This document shows positions 1 to 13,100 of a stretch of 64,000 nucleotides of DNA, one piece after another (position 1 is the stretch's first letter; every line of letters begins with the position of its first letter). The translations under genes were made by a program, and so were the position numbers. Below the pieces are notes generated by a model, which made no database searches, had not been told where the DNA came from, and worked only from the letters and a program-made list of their open reading frames with translations. This stretch comes from Nectonema munidae (taxonomy: Eukaryota > Nematomorpha > Nectonematoida > Nectonematidae). The stretch lies in the NCBI GenBank assembly GCA_030549495.1, contig JAUIRK010000101.1, positions 434,001 to 498,000 of the forward strand, in the 5' to 3' direction.

Positions 1-959
1 TAAATCTGTAGATGCAAGAGAGCATGGAGAGAAAGGTTTACTCTTAAGGGGATCGTAAAAGGGTAGAGAGAAACTGCTTTAAATGATCCCGATTTTTTAT
101 GATATCTTCCCTGCATAAAATAAACTAAAAGAAACATTGTAGGAAGATTTATATAAAAATTTCATATTTTGGACCACCATAATATTCTAAAAAAATTTTT
201 TTTTCATTTTTAAGTAAAAATTTTGGAAAACAATAAAAATTTTATTTACACATAAAACAAGATTTGACAAAAAATAAAAGTATAGGTTGATGTTGTAATA
301 GTAAAGATATATTGCAAGAATAAAATTTTAAAACAACTTTAAAATATATATATATATATATGGAAATTAATTGAAGTTTAATTTTCACAATTACACAATT
401 TATTAGGGAAAAATAAATGTGCAGTAATAATGACAATAATATTAATTAAAAATAAGAAATTTTGAAATATAATTTAATAATTAATGATGACTAAATAGAA
501 AAAATGCCCGATGAGTTTAATATCTATTACTTCTACCAAGCACATTTTTATACAGAGGAAGCTCCAAGATTTGAAAAGGCATCGTAAGAGATGTGTTAAA
601 TATAAAGATGTATATTAAAATATATGTATGTGAAAATTCTCCTATTTACAAACACGCAACATAATGAATAATTGAAAGTAAATTTTGTGAGACACTAAAA
701 CCAAATTACGTTGACATGTAATCAAATAAAGGATACAAAAATAAATAAGAAGGCACAAGCCTCCATGAAAGAATATTTTTGGTCATGATGCATAATTTAA
801 ATAAGGTTTCATGATAGTTTCAAAGAAAAAAAGCAAGAATTCAAATGTTTCTGTAAATGATTGAACGAGAAAAACGAGAAAAGAATAAAAAAATAATGAA
901 AGGGATGAGAACAAATGGTGGATAATGCACAGAGAGGGGAAGATATTATTGCACTTGTG
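1..959. other. zfh1 3' flank / probable 3' UTR
   Basis: AT-rich, non-coding in appearance, with a short (AT)n run near 343-361. No further zfh1-like coding exon is recognisable on the minus strand. Confidence 0.5.
399..404 (-). other. candidate polyadenylation signal of zfh1
   Basis: AATAAA on the minus strand about 555 bases after the TAA stop is the first perfect copy downstream. Another lies at 246-241. In DNA this AT-rich the motif is expected by chance, so this is only a candidate. Confidence 0.25.
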
Positions 960-1144
960 TTATGCATTTGACTTACAAAATTTGTAATTCATGTGTTGAC
1001 TGTAGGAACCAGAATGACTGAATCTCTTCAAGCACTTTGAGCATTGAAAAGGTTTTTCTCCGCTATGAAGTCTTTGGTGTTCCGTCAAATGATGTTTGTG
1101 CTTGAATGCTTTTCCGCAAACTCCACATGAGTACGGACGAGCTC
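960..1144 (-). CDS. zfh1: zfh1 coding exon 6 (fingers 7-8 and stop)
   Basis: Acceptor TTGTTAG (ends 1145); intron 5 is 57 bp. The split Gly codon is completed by GA. Encodes [19 protein letters not shown]... (finger 7) and [23 protein letters not shown] (finger 8), then Lys-Ser-Asn-Ala and TAA at 962-960. A perfect donor-like GTAAGT sits at 976-971 inside the last finger, so an isoform spliced further downstream is possible. Confidence 0.92.
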
Positions 1145-4100
1145 CTAACAACAACAAAAAGTGAAATGATGTAGAAGAACAAGATTAGAAAATTTTTTTA
1201 CCGGAATGTTCATATCGATGTCTTGCTAAAGAATTTATTTTTGAAAAGGCTTTATCACATTTGTTGCACTTGTGAAGATTATTGCTATTGCTCACAATTT
1301 TGGTCACGTTGTTGTGTATTTCGCTAACACTAGGTCTATTCTTCTTAGATGCTGGAAAACTTCCTTTTTCCGGTGTTTCCACCTTTAAAGAATTTTCATA
1401 GTTGGAAATCTAAGTCAAAAATTGGAATAAACTCCACCGCATAAGGGCGAAGAGAAGAAAGACTTACATTCAGCCTTTCCTTGTTGTCTTCGTTGCTGTT
1501 GTTTATTGCACAAAAAGGCTGAGAATTTAGGAGTGAGGATTTATCTGTGAAATTGAATAAACTCTTGTGATGTTGGGATGAAGGAGGTTTACTTCTTGTA
1601 TGAAGTAGAGAATTTATGAGATACTTCGAATGCAAAAAGCTGTCCTTCGTGGCGAGCATACTCGCTTCCAAGTTATTGATTCTGTTGTCTGTGGAAAATA
1701 AATTAACAACTTTTTCCTTCTTGACAGAGCAATTTTTCAAACTCAGGTCTATGGGTTTCGTTTCGTCATGACTTTTTTCGGTTTGAATGCTCTTCTTTTC
1801 TTCCAAATTCTGTAACAACTTGCTGCATTTTTCACCAAAAGATTGAGATTTGAAGGAAGAATTGATTAAATTGTTGTAAGATGTGGAGGAAGGTTGAGGA
1901 AGTTGAAATATCCTCTTATTTAGTACGGAGTAAAAATGTAAAAAATTGGCGTGATATATCTTAAGAGCTAATGACAGATTGCCATTCGATGAAAGTTGGT
2001 TGAAGTAAGAGAGGACATGCAGGTATTCAAAGTACTTCAGACTTAGAGCAGTTTGCATCAAGTGCTGAGAGTTGAAAAGGTGATGATTGGCGTCATACGA
2101 AAAGTTACTTGGGAGAGAAGTATTTGGGGGTGTGTGAAGAGATGATGACTTAGTCGCAGATGAGAAAGGATGAGAAGAAGGTTTTGATTGGCCGGCACAA
2201 ACATTTTCCAAAAAATTTTCCTCATCATCATCCTCAACTACATCTTCATTTCCATTCAAAAACTTGGAGCAAAAATTGGACTCGATGTCGTGCTTGGAGA
2301 GTTGAAACTTTTTAAGGTGTTTGCTGGAAAGAATGCACTTTCTGCTGGTCATGTGACTACTGTATGATCCTGAATGCGAGAATCGTTTGCCACAGTGCTC
2401 ACAACAAAACGGCTTCTCTCCTGAATGTATTCTAAGATGTTCCTAATCATTAAAAAAATTATCAATATATAAAAGGCTGTTTCGCAAAGTGCACACATTA
2501 AAATATACTTTCATTAGGATCATAATTTTGCTTGGTATCAATCAAAGAATACCTCTTCCTATGTATATTAATATATTTTAACATGATGAAGGTTTATCTA
2601 AACTTGAAATCAAGGGGTTAAAATTTGTATTACTGGACAAAATGAAGATGTTTTTTTTACTAATACTAAAGTTTGGGCTACAAATGAAAATATCCAAAAG
2701 ATTTTATATAAGCTCGAATCGAATATCAATTTATTTTGTTATTAAGTGAAAATTAATTCTGAAGATGTGTCATAGAATTTAAAATTTCAAAATGGAAATT
2801 GCTGCAAATATTTTCCTAAAAAAGGCAACATAATATAATTATAATTCTCTTTATAATGAAAAATTTTCTCTTTATAATTTTACGTTAATGAGTTTGAATG
2901 TTCAATCTTTAAAAGCTAAACATAGTTGTTTATTAGACTTTCTAAAGATGTTTCTAACTAAAAATTCAGTGTTACCAAAAGTAAAAGGTTTACAGAAAAC
3001 TTGGCTGTCTGAAAATTTATTTGATACTTTTGATTATAATTTTATTTTTTCTCCAACATCTTTGAGTTCACATTCTGGTTTGGCATTCCTTATTAATGAA
3101 AATTTGAAATTTGAAATAAGAAACATGTGATATTACTTTACAGGGTAATAAAGAAAACTTTATATAAATAATATCCATCGTATTCCTTCTAATAATGTTT
3201 ACGAAATTTGACTTCAAATTTTGACTTTAAATATCTTCAAATCAGTAGATTAAATCTTTTCTAAATAATTGTCTGTCTAACTCTTTTAAACCAACTATTT
3301 CTAAATATACTCGTTTTGTTAGCAAATCTCTTTTTGACAACATTTTTGTAGCCTTCAATTTTTATCCATATAATGCTTACGATATTTATTTCCCTATTCC
3401 TGATCAATTGCCGTCGTTCCAAGTAAACGATCTCTACAGCAATAGATTCACTAAGAAAATTTTGATAAAAATAATTTTGTTGAACTTGCTTCAGCATTTG
3501 ATTGGCATAACTATTTGCATACCAGTTTTGATTTCCCAGACATTTATTTTACAAAAATGTATAACAAGACATTTAGATTAGTAAAAAGATGTTAGCACAA
3601 GACCATTGAGATTAGTAAAAAAATCCAGTTCTTAATATAAAAATACATGCAAATCATTGGTTAATAGTGCGCTATTGAGCTTAATAAAGACAAGAAATTG
3701 TATTTTTTGAAGTTAAAAACAAAATAGTGATGCACTGAAAAATAAATATATTCCCATTAGAAATAAGGTTAAGTATATGTCAAAAAAAATTTAAAAATGA
3801 GCATTACTATAATTATTTTTCAAAATCATCTAACACAAAACAGAATTGGAATAAACTTAATTCTTTACTGAGTACTTCTAGTAAATCTAAAATCTGTCTA
3901 AAAAAAAGCAGGAACAGAAGAACTTGTAAATCTATTCAATACAAAAATTCAACATTCCTTTAATCAAACTTTTTCTTGTAATGATAATCTTCATTTTGCT
4001 TTTTAAAAACTTTCTATTTTCTAGCTAAATAGTTGTCCAGTTTTCAAGAAAGGAGATAAGTATAGCATTGAAAATTATAGACCTGTGTCTATAATACCTA

Positions 4101-7100
4101 CGTGTTCTAAAACATTTGAAAAATGCATTTATGTTCAGATTTACTCTTATTTTGACTCAAATGATTTATTTGAACATCAATTCGGTTTCAGTGTACACAA
4201 GCCTTGCTATCATTTTTTGTCAGTGATGTTGTGGATAACGTGTCATCTGGCTATGGTGTTCTGACTGCTTATATTGATTAAACGAAAGCATTTGACATTT
4301 CTCATAAAATTTTGCATGACAAAATTAAAATATATGGTTTTCATACTAAATCAACACTTTTTGTTAAATCTTATTTCCAAATTAATATGTTCCAATTGAT
4401 GGAATATTATCTGGAAAACTGTATATATCTGCAGGGGTACCTGAAGGTTCCATATTGGGTCCTTTGCTTTTTTAATACGAGAATAAATTATTGCAGATTT
4501 GGTGACGAGCTCACTTTAAATATTCCTTTTTCATTTTCTGAAAAATTAATTTCTGGACTATAAAAGAACTTCAATGTGTTTTTGATTGGTGTGATAAAAA
4601 TGGTATGATCATAATAAAGAAAAATATAAAAAGTCGAGAAGCTTCCTTTTAACGTTGTTGATTCTTATAATTTGTTGGGAGTTGGGGTAGATAATAAACT
4701 TAAATGGTCAGAACACGTCTACTTTGTTAATAAAAAATCTCCAAATTAAATGGGATCCTAAGAAGATTAAGAAATTCTCTGCCCCTTGGTGTAAAAAAGC
4801 TTATTTATAATTTTTTTTCTTACTATTATTACTGCATGATTGATTTTGGGGTCATACTAATTTATCTATTTTGATTAAATCTCAAAAGAAAGTATTGAGA
4901 TATATGTTTGGTGTAAATTACATATTCCATACAAGCAATTTATTTTATCACTCTAAATTACTTTATATATATGATCTTTATAAGTATAATCTATTTAAAT
5001 TTTGAAACTTTTGAATGGTAAGTTACTTAGGATATTTGATAAATTTCAGATTTTTCTTCTAGTGATTTTTATACAAGATCAAAGCTTTATCAAACATTAA
5101 AGTTCAAACTTTCTGATTTTTGGAATAGTTATTTGTATTTATTTAATTGTATACATTTCAATATTGTCTCTTATAAAATACAAATAAAAAATTTATATAT
5201 AGGAAATTATTTATCTGAATGTGCGATAAATAATTGTTTTTCATACATAAATTAAATCCTCTATTAATGTTTTGCTTGTAAATACATATCCGTTTTTTAA
5301 TATTATTATATATATGTGCATATTCATATTTATTTACTTCTTTGCATCTATAAATTCCTTGTATAGACTCATTGAAGCGGCTTCCTGCCTTTTTGAAATT
5401 ACACAATGCTTTTGTTATATTTTCATCTACTTGAATAATCCTTTTTATGTTAACTGACAGAATACTTATAAATTATGATAACTTGTTATGAGTGTATCGA
5501 ATTTTTATATAAATTTGTTCTTCTTCTTCTTCTAAAAGGTACGTGGAAAACTTATATTAAAGTTTAATGGGCTTGAATACTCACAAGCATGTAACCACAA
5601 AAATCCGGATTTAGGAAGTCATTGAGCACAGACTAGGTTAGTAGTAAAACATTATGCAAAATATACTTCTTTTAACACAAAAGTATTTAAAAAATTTGTT
5701 TTCATAGTAGGAATAATTTATAATAATAGGCAAAATTTAATTTTCTATATAAACTAACAAATAAAATACTTAGTTAATTGTAACTTCTAACTGGAAATAT
5801 AAATATTTTTTGAAGGATCTATATTAATTATTATTAGGATGAACTATTAAAACATATTTTATAACGTTTAGTGGTCCATGGAAAATCTGTGCCAATATTT
5901 TGGTGAAACTTTTATTGAAAAAAATATATAAATTCATTTCTTTAAGATAACTTGTGGCAAATTATTCATTAGCTATTACAAACTGTTAAAATTTCTAATA
6001 CAAATACATGCACACATAAGATATAATGACAAACAAGAAAATAAGCCAATTATCGAGCCTGAAAAAAATAATAACATTGACTAAAGCCACTGTTTCCTTT
6101 GTCCCTTCTGGATCCAACCCTTTTAAGGTTGTACAAACATTTAGTAGCCTAGGTGAAACACGTTGAAGAACAGGGGGCAAAGAGCCAATAAAACTCAAGT
6201 GGCGATGAAGGACGAATAAGAATTTGAAATGAATCAAAGGAGACCACGGCAAGAACAATGTTGAAAAACTCTACAATAAAACGTATTGCCCAAAATATAT
6301 TTTTACAAGTTTGGCAGTATAAAAATTTGAGGCCAATTCTCACTTATCCTATTGAGTGTATTAGAAGTTCGGGAATGCAAATTTTCCTCTTATTTCTTAA
6401 AATTAACAGAAATTTTCGGCCATTTAAAAAATATATTTTTGAAAGTAAAAAGAATTTTTAAAAATGAGATGTATCTTTTATTAATATGAAAACGACATTA
6501 AATACGAAAATAAGCAAAGGTTAACGAACTCCTAGTCAAGAAATGATGATGAAAAAGTAGATAATTTCAAATACAAAATTATAATAGGGAGGCGAATTAA
6601 TTAACTCAACCAAAGTTAAAGGGAATATTTTATTTCTTAATTTATTACATATCGTATTAATCCTATCTAACTTTAACATGATCTAAAAACTAATCATGAT
6701 TCGCAATAAAAAAATTATTTTTCCTCATGACATCGAGTGTTACCGAAGCTCTGGTAAATGTGTTTATTTCGCAAACCCTTTTCAATTAATGCAAACCTTT
6801 TTCGCGTTTATATTTTTTTCATGTATAATTTTTTTTGAAATTGAGCTAATGTTATGATGTTAAAAGTAATTCTTTTTAAAATGTCTAATATTTTTTAAAA
6901 ATAAAATAAAATTTAATGAATATGACACTTAAAAAATTGGAAACAAGGTAAAATTTATTGAGCAATGAAAGTTTGCCAGTTCATCTTGCTCAAATCATTG
7001 AGGTATAAATGGAAATAATTACAAGAAATAATTGTCAAAACTATTTTGCTTATTTTGTAATAAAGATAAAAAAAGTTTTATTACATTTCAATATAAGCAA

Positions 7101-10100
7101 ATTATTCTAATTACGTGTTATCTCATAAAAAATATTTCCATAAAAATCAAAGTCCAAATATTAAATAATACACAATACAAACGCGGGTGCTTCGAATTGC
7201 AAAAGACTCGGGGGAATTAAAAAGGGTATATATTTTTTTCGTAGTATAATTCGTTCAAATAAATGTACATAATTTTGATTGATGAAAAATATTACATAAA
7301 AAATCAGACTTTTTTGGATGAGAAATTTGTCTTACCTTTAAATGATGCTTGAATTTAAATGCTTTGCCACACTGGCTGCACTTAAACTTTCTCAAAAATT
7401 CACTTTCATTATGGCTTATCATATGGCGTTGTACACGATAAATATTTGCAAATGTTTTTCCACACACCTAAAATTTAAAATAAACAATAAACCAAAACTT
7501 TCTTTTAGTGATTCCAATAAAAAATTTAAATGATACCAAAATTTGTAAAAATCTGATTAAAATGAATGATACACTACAAAAAAATATGTCACAAGAAACA
7601 GATATCAAGTTCATAGAATAAGTGATTTTTTGACAATTTATCCAAATAGAGTATCATTTTTTATTCTTAGCTCAAAGTTAATGTAAAATTTATAGAATTT
7701 ATTAAATGAGTTTGAAATCGTAATGGGAAGAAACGCACTTCTGAATGAGGTAGCTTTTCGGAATCGAATATCCTTTTTCACGTTATCAAATAGTTATTTT
7801 TAGCAGGAACTCTATTAACTTAATTGTGAGTTTTTGTTTTGAAGCCTAGACTTTCACTGAAAAATCATGTTTTAGCCAGTCGAGCATGGAGAACTTTTCT
7901 TATTTATATATTTAGAAAGTAGGAAACGAATATCGTTCATCATTGATTAAAACCAGAATAGAAAGATATATTGAAAATGTGGAAAACTAATGAATAACCA
8001 GAATTTAAAAATGAAAATCGGATAATGGAAATGTAACATAATTTCATAAGAGATTAAAAATGTTTTTTTTGGATGATTTCAAGAAAATGACTGGATAAAT
8101 AAAATTGATTGAATTCTACGATAAGTACATGTGTTTCGTTAAATTCAAGAATTGATAGCTAGTCTCTGATTTTGAAAGGAAGTCAGTATTTTTGGAACAA
8201 ATTTTATATTCATTTGCTTTAAAAGGTATTTGTGTGTTTTCATGAATAAGCACTATTGCACAGTTTGTCTCAAACTATGAGTAAACCTTACTCACACTAC
8301 AATTTTAGCTTATTGAAGAACAATACTAACTTACTAACAGGATTAAGAAGTCCGAACGAGGGTCCCAGTTGGATTAATTTTCAACCATAGAGCCGGAACA
8401 GCTAATACCATAAATGTTGTTCCAATGTCTGGTTCCAATGCTCTTAATTAGTTTATTCTGTTTTTATTTCTTTATACAAAGTTCAATATTAGGATTTCTC
8501 TGAAATTTAATGACTGCCCTAAAGCGTGTTATTATGGCCCAAAATAAGTTAAAAAATTTAAAAACAGTAGATCACACTAATCCAATTTAATTCCTAAGAG
8601 TGAAGATTTAAAAAGAGGAGTCAGAATTTTACTTCTAAGAGAATATACTTGTATGTATATTAATTTTGCTTAGATAAAAAATATGGGTTATTTTGTTTTT
8701 CATTTTTATTGTTAAATAGTAATAGATTTGTTTCATCAATACACTAAGCTAGTTTAAAATTTATTTTTATCTGTTTCTTGTCCAATGGATTATTAATTTA
8801 TCACCTAGTTTTATAAATGAATTATATTGTTGTATTTGGATAGTACAAAATCCTTTAATAAACATGCTTCTTTTAGCAAAAATTATGGTCTGTTGAAATT
8901 ATAAATTTAGTTCTTCACAATATGAATTTGATATATTGGGTATGTACCAGCCAATGTTAAACAAACTTTTCAAAACTTAATCGAAAAGAGACACTAAAAT
9001 ATTTTGCTACCAAGCCGTTCTCCGGAGAGTTTTTGTGGGGGCAAACCCCTGCTTACTAAATATACTTTGGTACGAAACTAAATAAAAATATGAGTTTTTT
9101 GTATCAAAATATAATAGTATATTTAGACATAAATTTAACATTCTTCAACGGATCCAATTTTTTGTAAGTGTTAATTTAAATAAATATATTAAGGAGCGTT
9201 ATACTGGTGAATATGAGAGGGCGAATGGATACAGAATATAACGAATTGAGAGAGGGTTATAAATTTATATATTGTAAATAGTTATTTTGAGGGGGTCGGG
9301 AGGGGCAGAGGGCCAAAGTCCCACAAGATATCATCACCCATATAAATTAGCCTCACTGATCGATATTATAGTGTTGCGTATAGCAATTAGGAGAGTAAAG
9401 TGAAATTATTGAAAAAATACAAAGGGGGAAAAAGTTTTATATGATGAAGATGCAATCATTAGAATGAATTAGAAAATAGGAAAAGTGAAATGTTTGGTCT
9501 TACTTCGCAATTTTGTTGAGTAGGAGAGTGTACTGCTAAGTGCTTGTCGAGATGTGATTTCATGCGAAATATTTCGTGGCATTTTGGGCAGGCGTACACA
9601 CATGGCTTGTCAACGTGGAAGTTTTGTGTGTGGGAATAAAATTCAGCACTATTCGAAAGATTAGCGGAACAATAAGGACACGGAATCAGCGCAAGATCAT
9701 TTGGATCTTTGTCTGGTGAGCGACAGGCTAAAAAACATATGAATCACTGCAAAGATTTGCTAAAGGAACACTTTATTTCAAAATACTTTGTGGTTGAATT
9801 TAACGTAGTTATATCAAACGACTTTGACGATGAATTACGATGTGCAATAACGCATTATTTATATAGTTTTTAAATTTTTAATTCAAATCATAATATTAAG
9901 AGCTTGTTAAAATATTTCAAAATAAATCATCAAATGGTACTCTCACATAAAAAAAGTTTAGAAGTCGCCACGCAGGACTTGTTCTTATTAAACTATATTG
10001 TGCCAAAAGAATTGTATCGAAAGTATGTGAACCAAAGAAGTTATATATTGTTTGGGGGTGTGAGTAAGGTTGACTAGATACTCGGCTTCGATACGATAGG

Positions 10101-13100
10101 TTCTTCAGTTTGATCGAGTATCAAAACTTATTTGCTCATAGTTTGACACATGTGTTGCAGATGTGCCTTTTTCCGTTATCTTTACCTTATTTACACATAT
10201 GTTACAAAAAAATGACATCTAATTATCATCACATTTATAAGATTCAAATGAGAGAAAGTTAGATTATTTAAAATATTTTTATGAAAAATCGTAAAAGATG
10301 TATAGTGCAAAACTCATTAGACGTCATTAATTTCAATCAAAAACTTTTGAAGGCATAAATAAGTAGAATTAACTTCAAGCTACGCATACAAAACATCAAG
10401 TCTTAGCTGGTTACAAAGGAAAAGTTTTTTCTTGAAATGACTAAAAAATCGATTTGTTAGCCGTCATTTACAGTTTATGTTTAAAACGCCCAGTTAAGCC
10501 ATTTTATTTCAGGCAAAGCGAAATTGGAGTTCTAACGGGTTTAACAAAAACCCAAAATGGATTAACATAATAGAGTGAAATAAGATATGTTGAAAAAAGT
10601 AAACCGATCCAAAAAGAAAGATATCGATTGATGTGTTCACTATAAAGAGGTTACATTCGTTAACATCAATAAATTGACTTTGAAAAGGTATTCACTAATT
10701 ATCTTTTTACTGTATACTGAAAATAAAAAAAAATATTTACTTATAATGAAAAAATCACAACACACTTTTTGGAAGCCTGGAGTTAAAAGCTCTTAAAAGG
10801 TGCATCAAAAGCTTAATCAAGACTAATTGGGGGTGGTCGTTAAAGTACGTTAGACTCTGTTGGCATATATCCATGCTCTGATAGTGCAGAGTTTGTTAAA
10901 TGAAACATAGGTGGTTTACATCACTTGTTTCTTGGCACACGCACACACACGGAGAAAGAAAACATTTCAAGCGACTAAGAGTTAGCCTAGGGTTAAGGAA
11001 CGCTAGTTTGTTTGGGAACAATCATTTTCAAAGCAGCTCCTAATCATATTTTACAATGGCGATTGGCTTGATATCACAAGTTCGCTATCATTGTCCGGCC
11101 TTCTTTAATTGAATTTAAAGGGGCATGGGGGATAATCCTTTTGAGTATGCATCAAATAAAGGAAGTAATCGTGTGTCGGCATTTTGGTGATGTCATAGCT
11201 CTAGGGATAACTTCTCATCTCAAGAGCGTGAAAAGGGCTGTGAACGCAGAATAGTCGGGATAAAACCATTTTACTTTCATGGAAGGAGGTTAATTGCAAA
11301 ACTGGCACGATTAATTTTTCACGGCAATTAAACATAAGCACTCACTCGCCCTTAAGCTTATGAGGGGGCTTGGGCGAGGTTGTGAAAAGGAGCGAAGTGT
11401 GCACATTTCGCGCGAACAATGGAAGCGAGAAAGATGATGGCAAGCACTTTAATGGAAGAGATTGCTCACTACCAAATCGAATTACGCGATTCGCTGCCAT
11501 CGCTAGACCTTCTGCCTTGAAGTGCATTGCATTCCCCGCTACACAAAGGCACACACACACAATGGAAGGAAGATTATCTCTTCTTTTCCTCGAAAAATTC
11601 TGACGCAATCATCTAACAACTTAAGTAAATGAGATTAGGGAGTGAGTGTGTATGTATTATCAATTGATTCCATTGTTTGTCCAATTAATATTTATATCAT
11701 CACACACATGAAGGCATAAGAAGGAGAAGTGCGTGTGTGGTGTGTGCGTGTGAGAGTCGCTACTTATAAAAAACTTCGCCGAAGAATGCTTCTAATCAAG
11801 CCTTATTCCCATTCAAGTGGGATCAATAAGAGAAGAATCTGGTGGAAGCGAGAGATTAGCTTAATGCGTTCGATCATGTACGCGCTTAATTCATAGAAGT
11901 AGAAAGGAAGAATTGAATGAAAGTTCGTATAGTCAAGAGATAGAAGACTTAAAAGGCGAAGAGGGAGAAGTGCTGGGATGTTCCGACATTTTACATAACT
12001 CGCCAAGGGAATAAAAATGTAACAGAAATTTTCTGTACGTCCATTTAGTTATCAAAGGGAAAGGGAATCAATAAAAATGAAGGAACATTAGAAGGAAATG
12101 AGAAATGTCGGCAACAAACTACAAACATTGAGTTACAAACAAATAGCTTTGAAAGCAAATTTTATCTCAGCAAATTTCAACAACCGTTGCTATGATTTCG
12201 TAATGCAAAAAGAATAGGCAATTAAGTTTTATTTAATTCAAGAATACGTAGATATGCAGAATAGCTAAAGTTTCACGCATCTTTCTCACACAAACCATTT
12301 TTAGAAACAATTTTTACAACTCATGTCACATTCCATTTTTATAACTGACAAATAGATTTCAAAATGTCTTAGTCAAGAATTAAGTCTTATTTCAATACTC
12401 TTTAATATTTTGAAATGTTTTCACGTGAAAAAAATTTACACAAATTACACCTAAAAATAAAGAAAGAGGATGCAAATTCCAGTGATCGTAGATACCTGTG
12501 CTCTATCTCTATATAGGAGCAAAAATTCCTTAAACGCACATAATGAACACTTCTAAACTTTACTTGCAAGTTTCTGACATGAAAAATTTAGTTCCTACTT
12601 TTACACTTCACGCTTAGCAATCCTTATCTATATAAGAAAATACACAGCGGCATGATGAAGTAGTTTCTTATTTATTCGCTTACCAACATATACCGTTAAC
12701 ATATGGCAATCTATTTTTCTAATAGGCATTATATTTGAAAAAGGTTTATTGATTATACAGTTCCGACAAATTAGTATTTCAGATGAAAAGTGGCAGTTGT
12801 AAATTAAAATAATATAAAATCAAAAATTAATTCTTTTTTTTATGTTTCATGAAGCATATTTCGATAACGTGGAACAAATAATGGGTTTTAGAGTTGTACA
12901 CAGCTAAGATATTCATGCACATAATAACATCTGTCAATCAAAAAGCAAAATTATTATAAATATATAATTTATATAGAAAAATAAAATAAAAATGTTATTT
13001 AACATATTTCTATACTATTAAAATAATATGTCAAACTTAATACGTTAAATCAAATTAACATGATTATGTAGTTCAAAATTGACACCTGTCAATCAAATTA

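Noticed and set aside
5995-6343. Two overlapping minus-strand frames in intron 3
   Set aside because: Less AT-rich than the surroundings but no recognisable protein or exon signals.
9290-9360. hAT right end GCCTCACTG after a G-rich segment
   Set aside because: No matching left terminus or 8-bp duplication found in the preceding 1 kb.
11342-11608. 88-codon frame as an alternative coding first exon of zfh1
   Set aside because: At its donor the phase is 2, incompatible with the phase-1 entry needed by exon 2; kept only as a possible non-coding exon.
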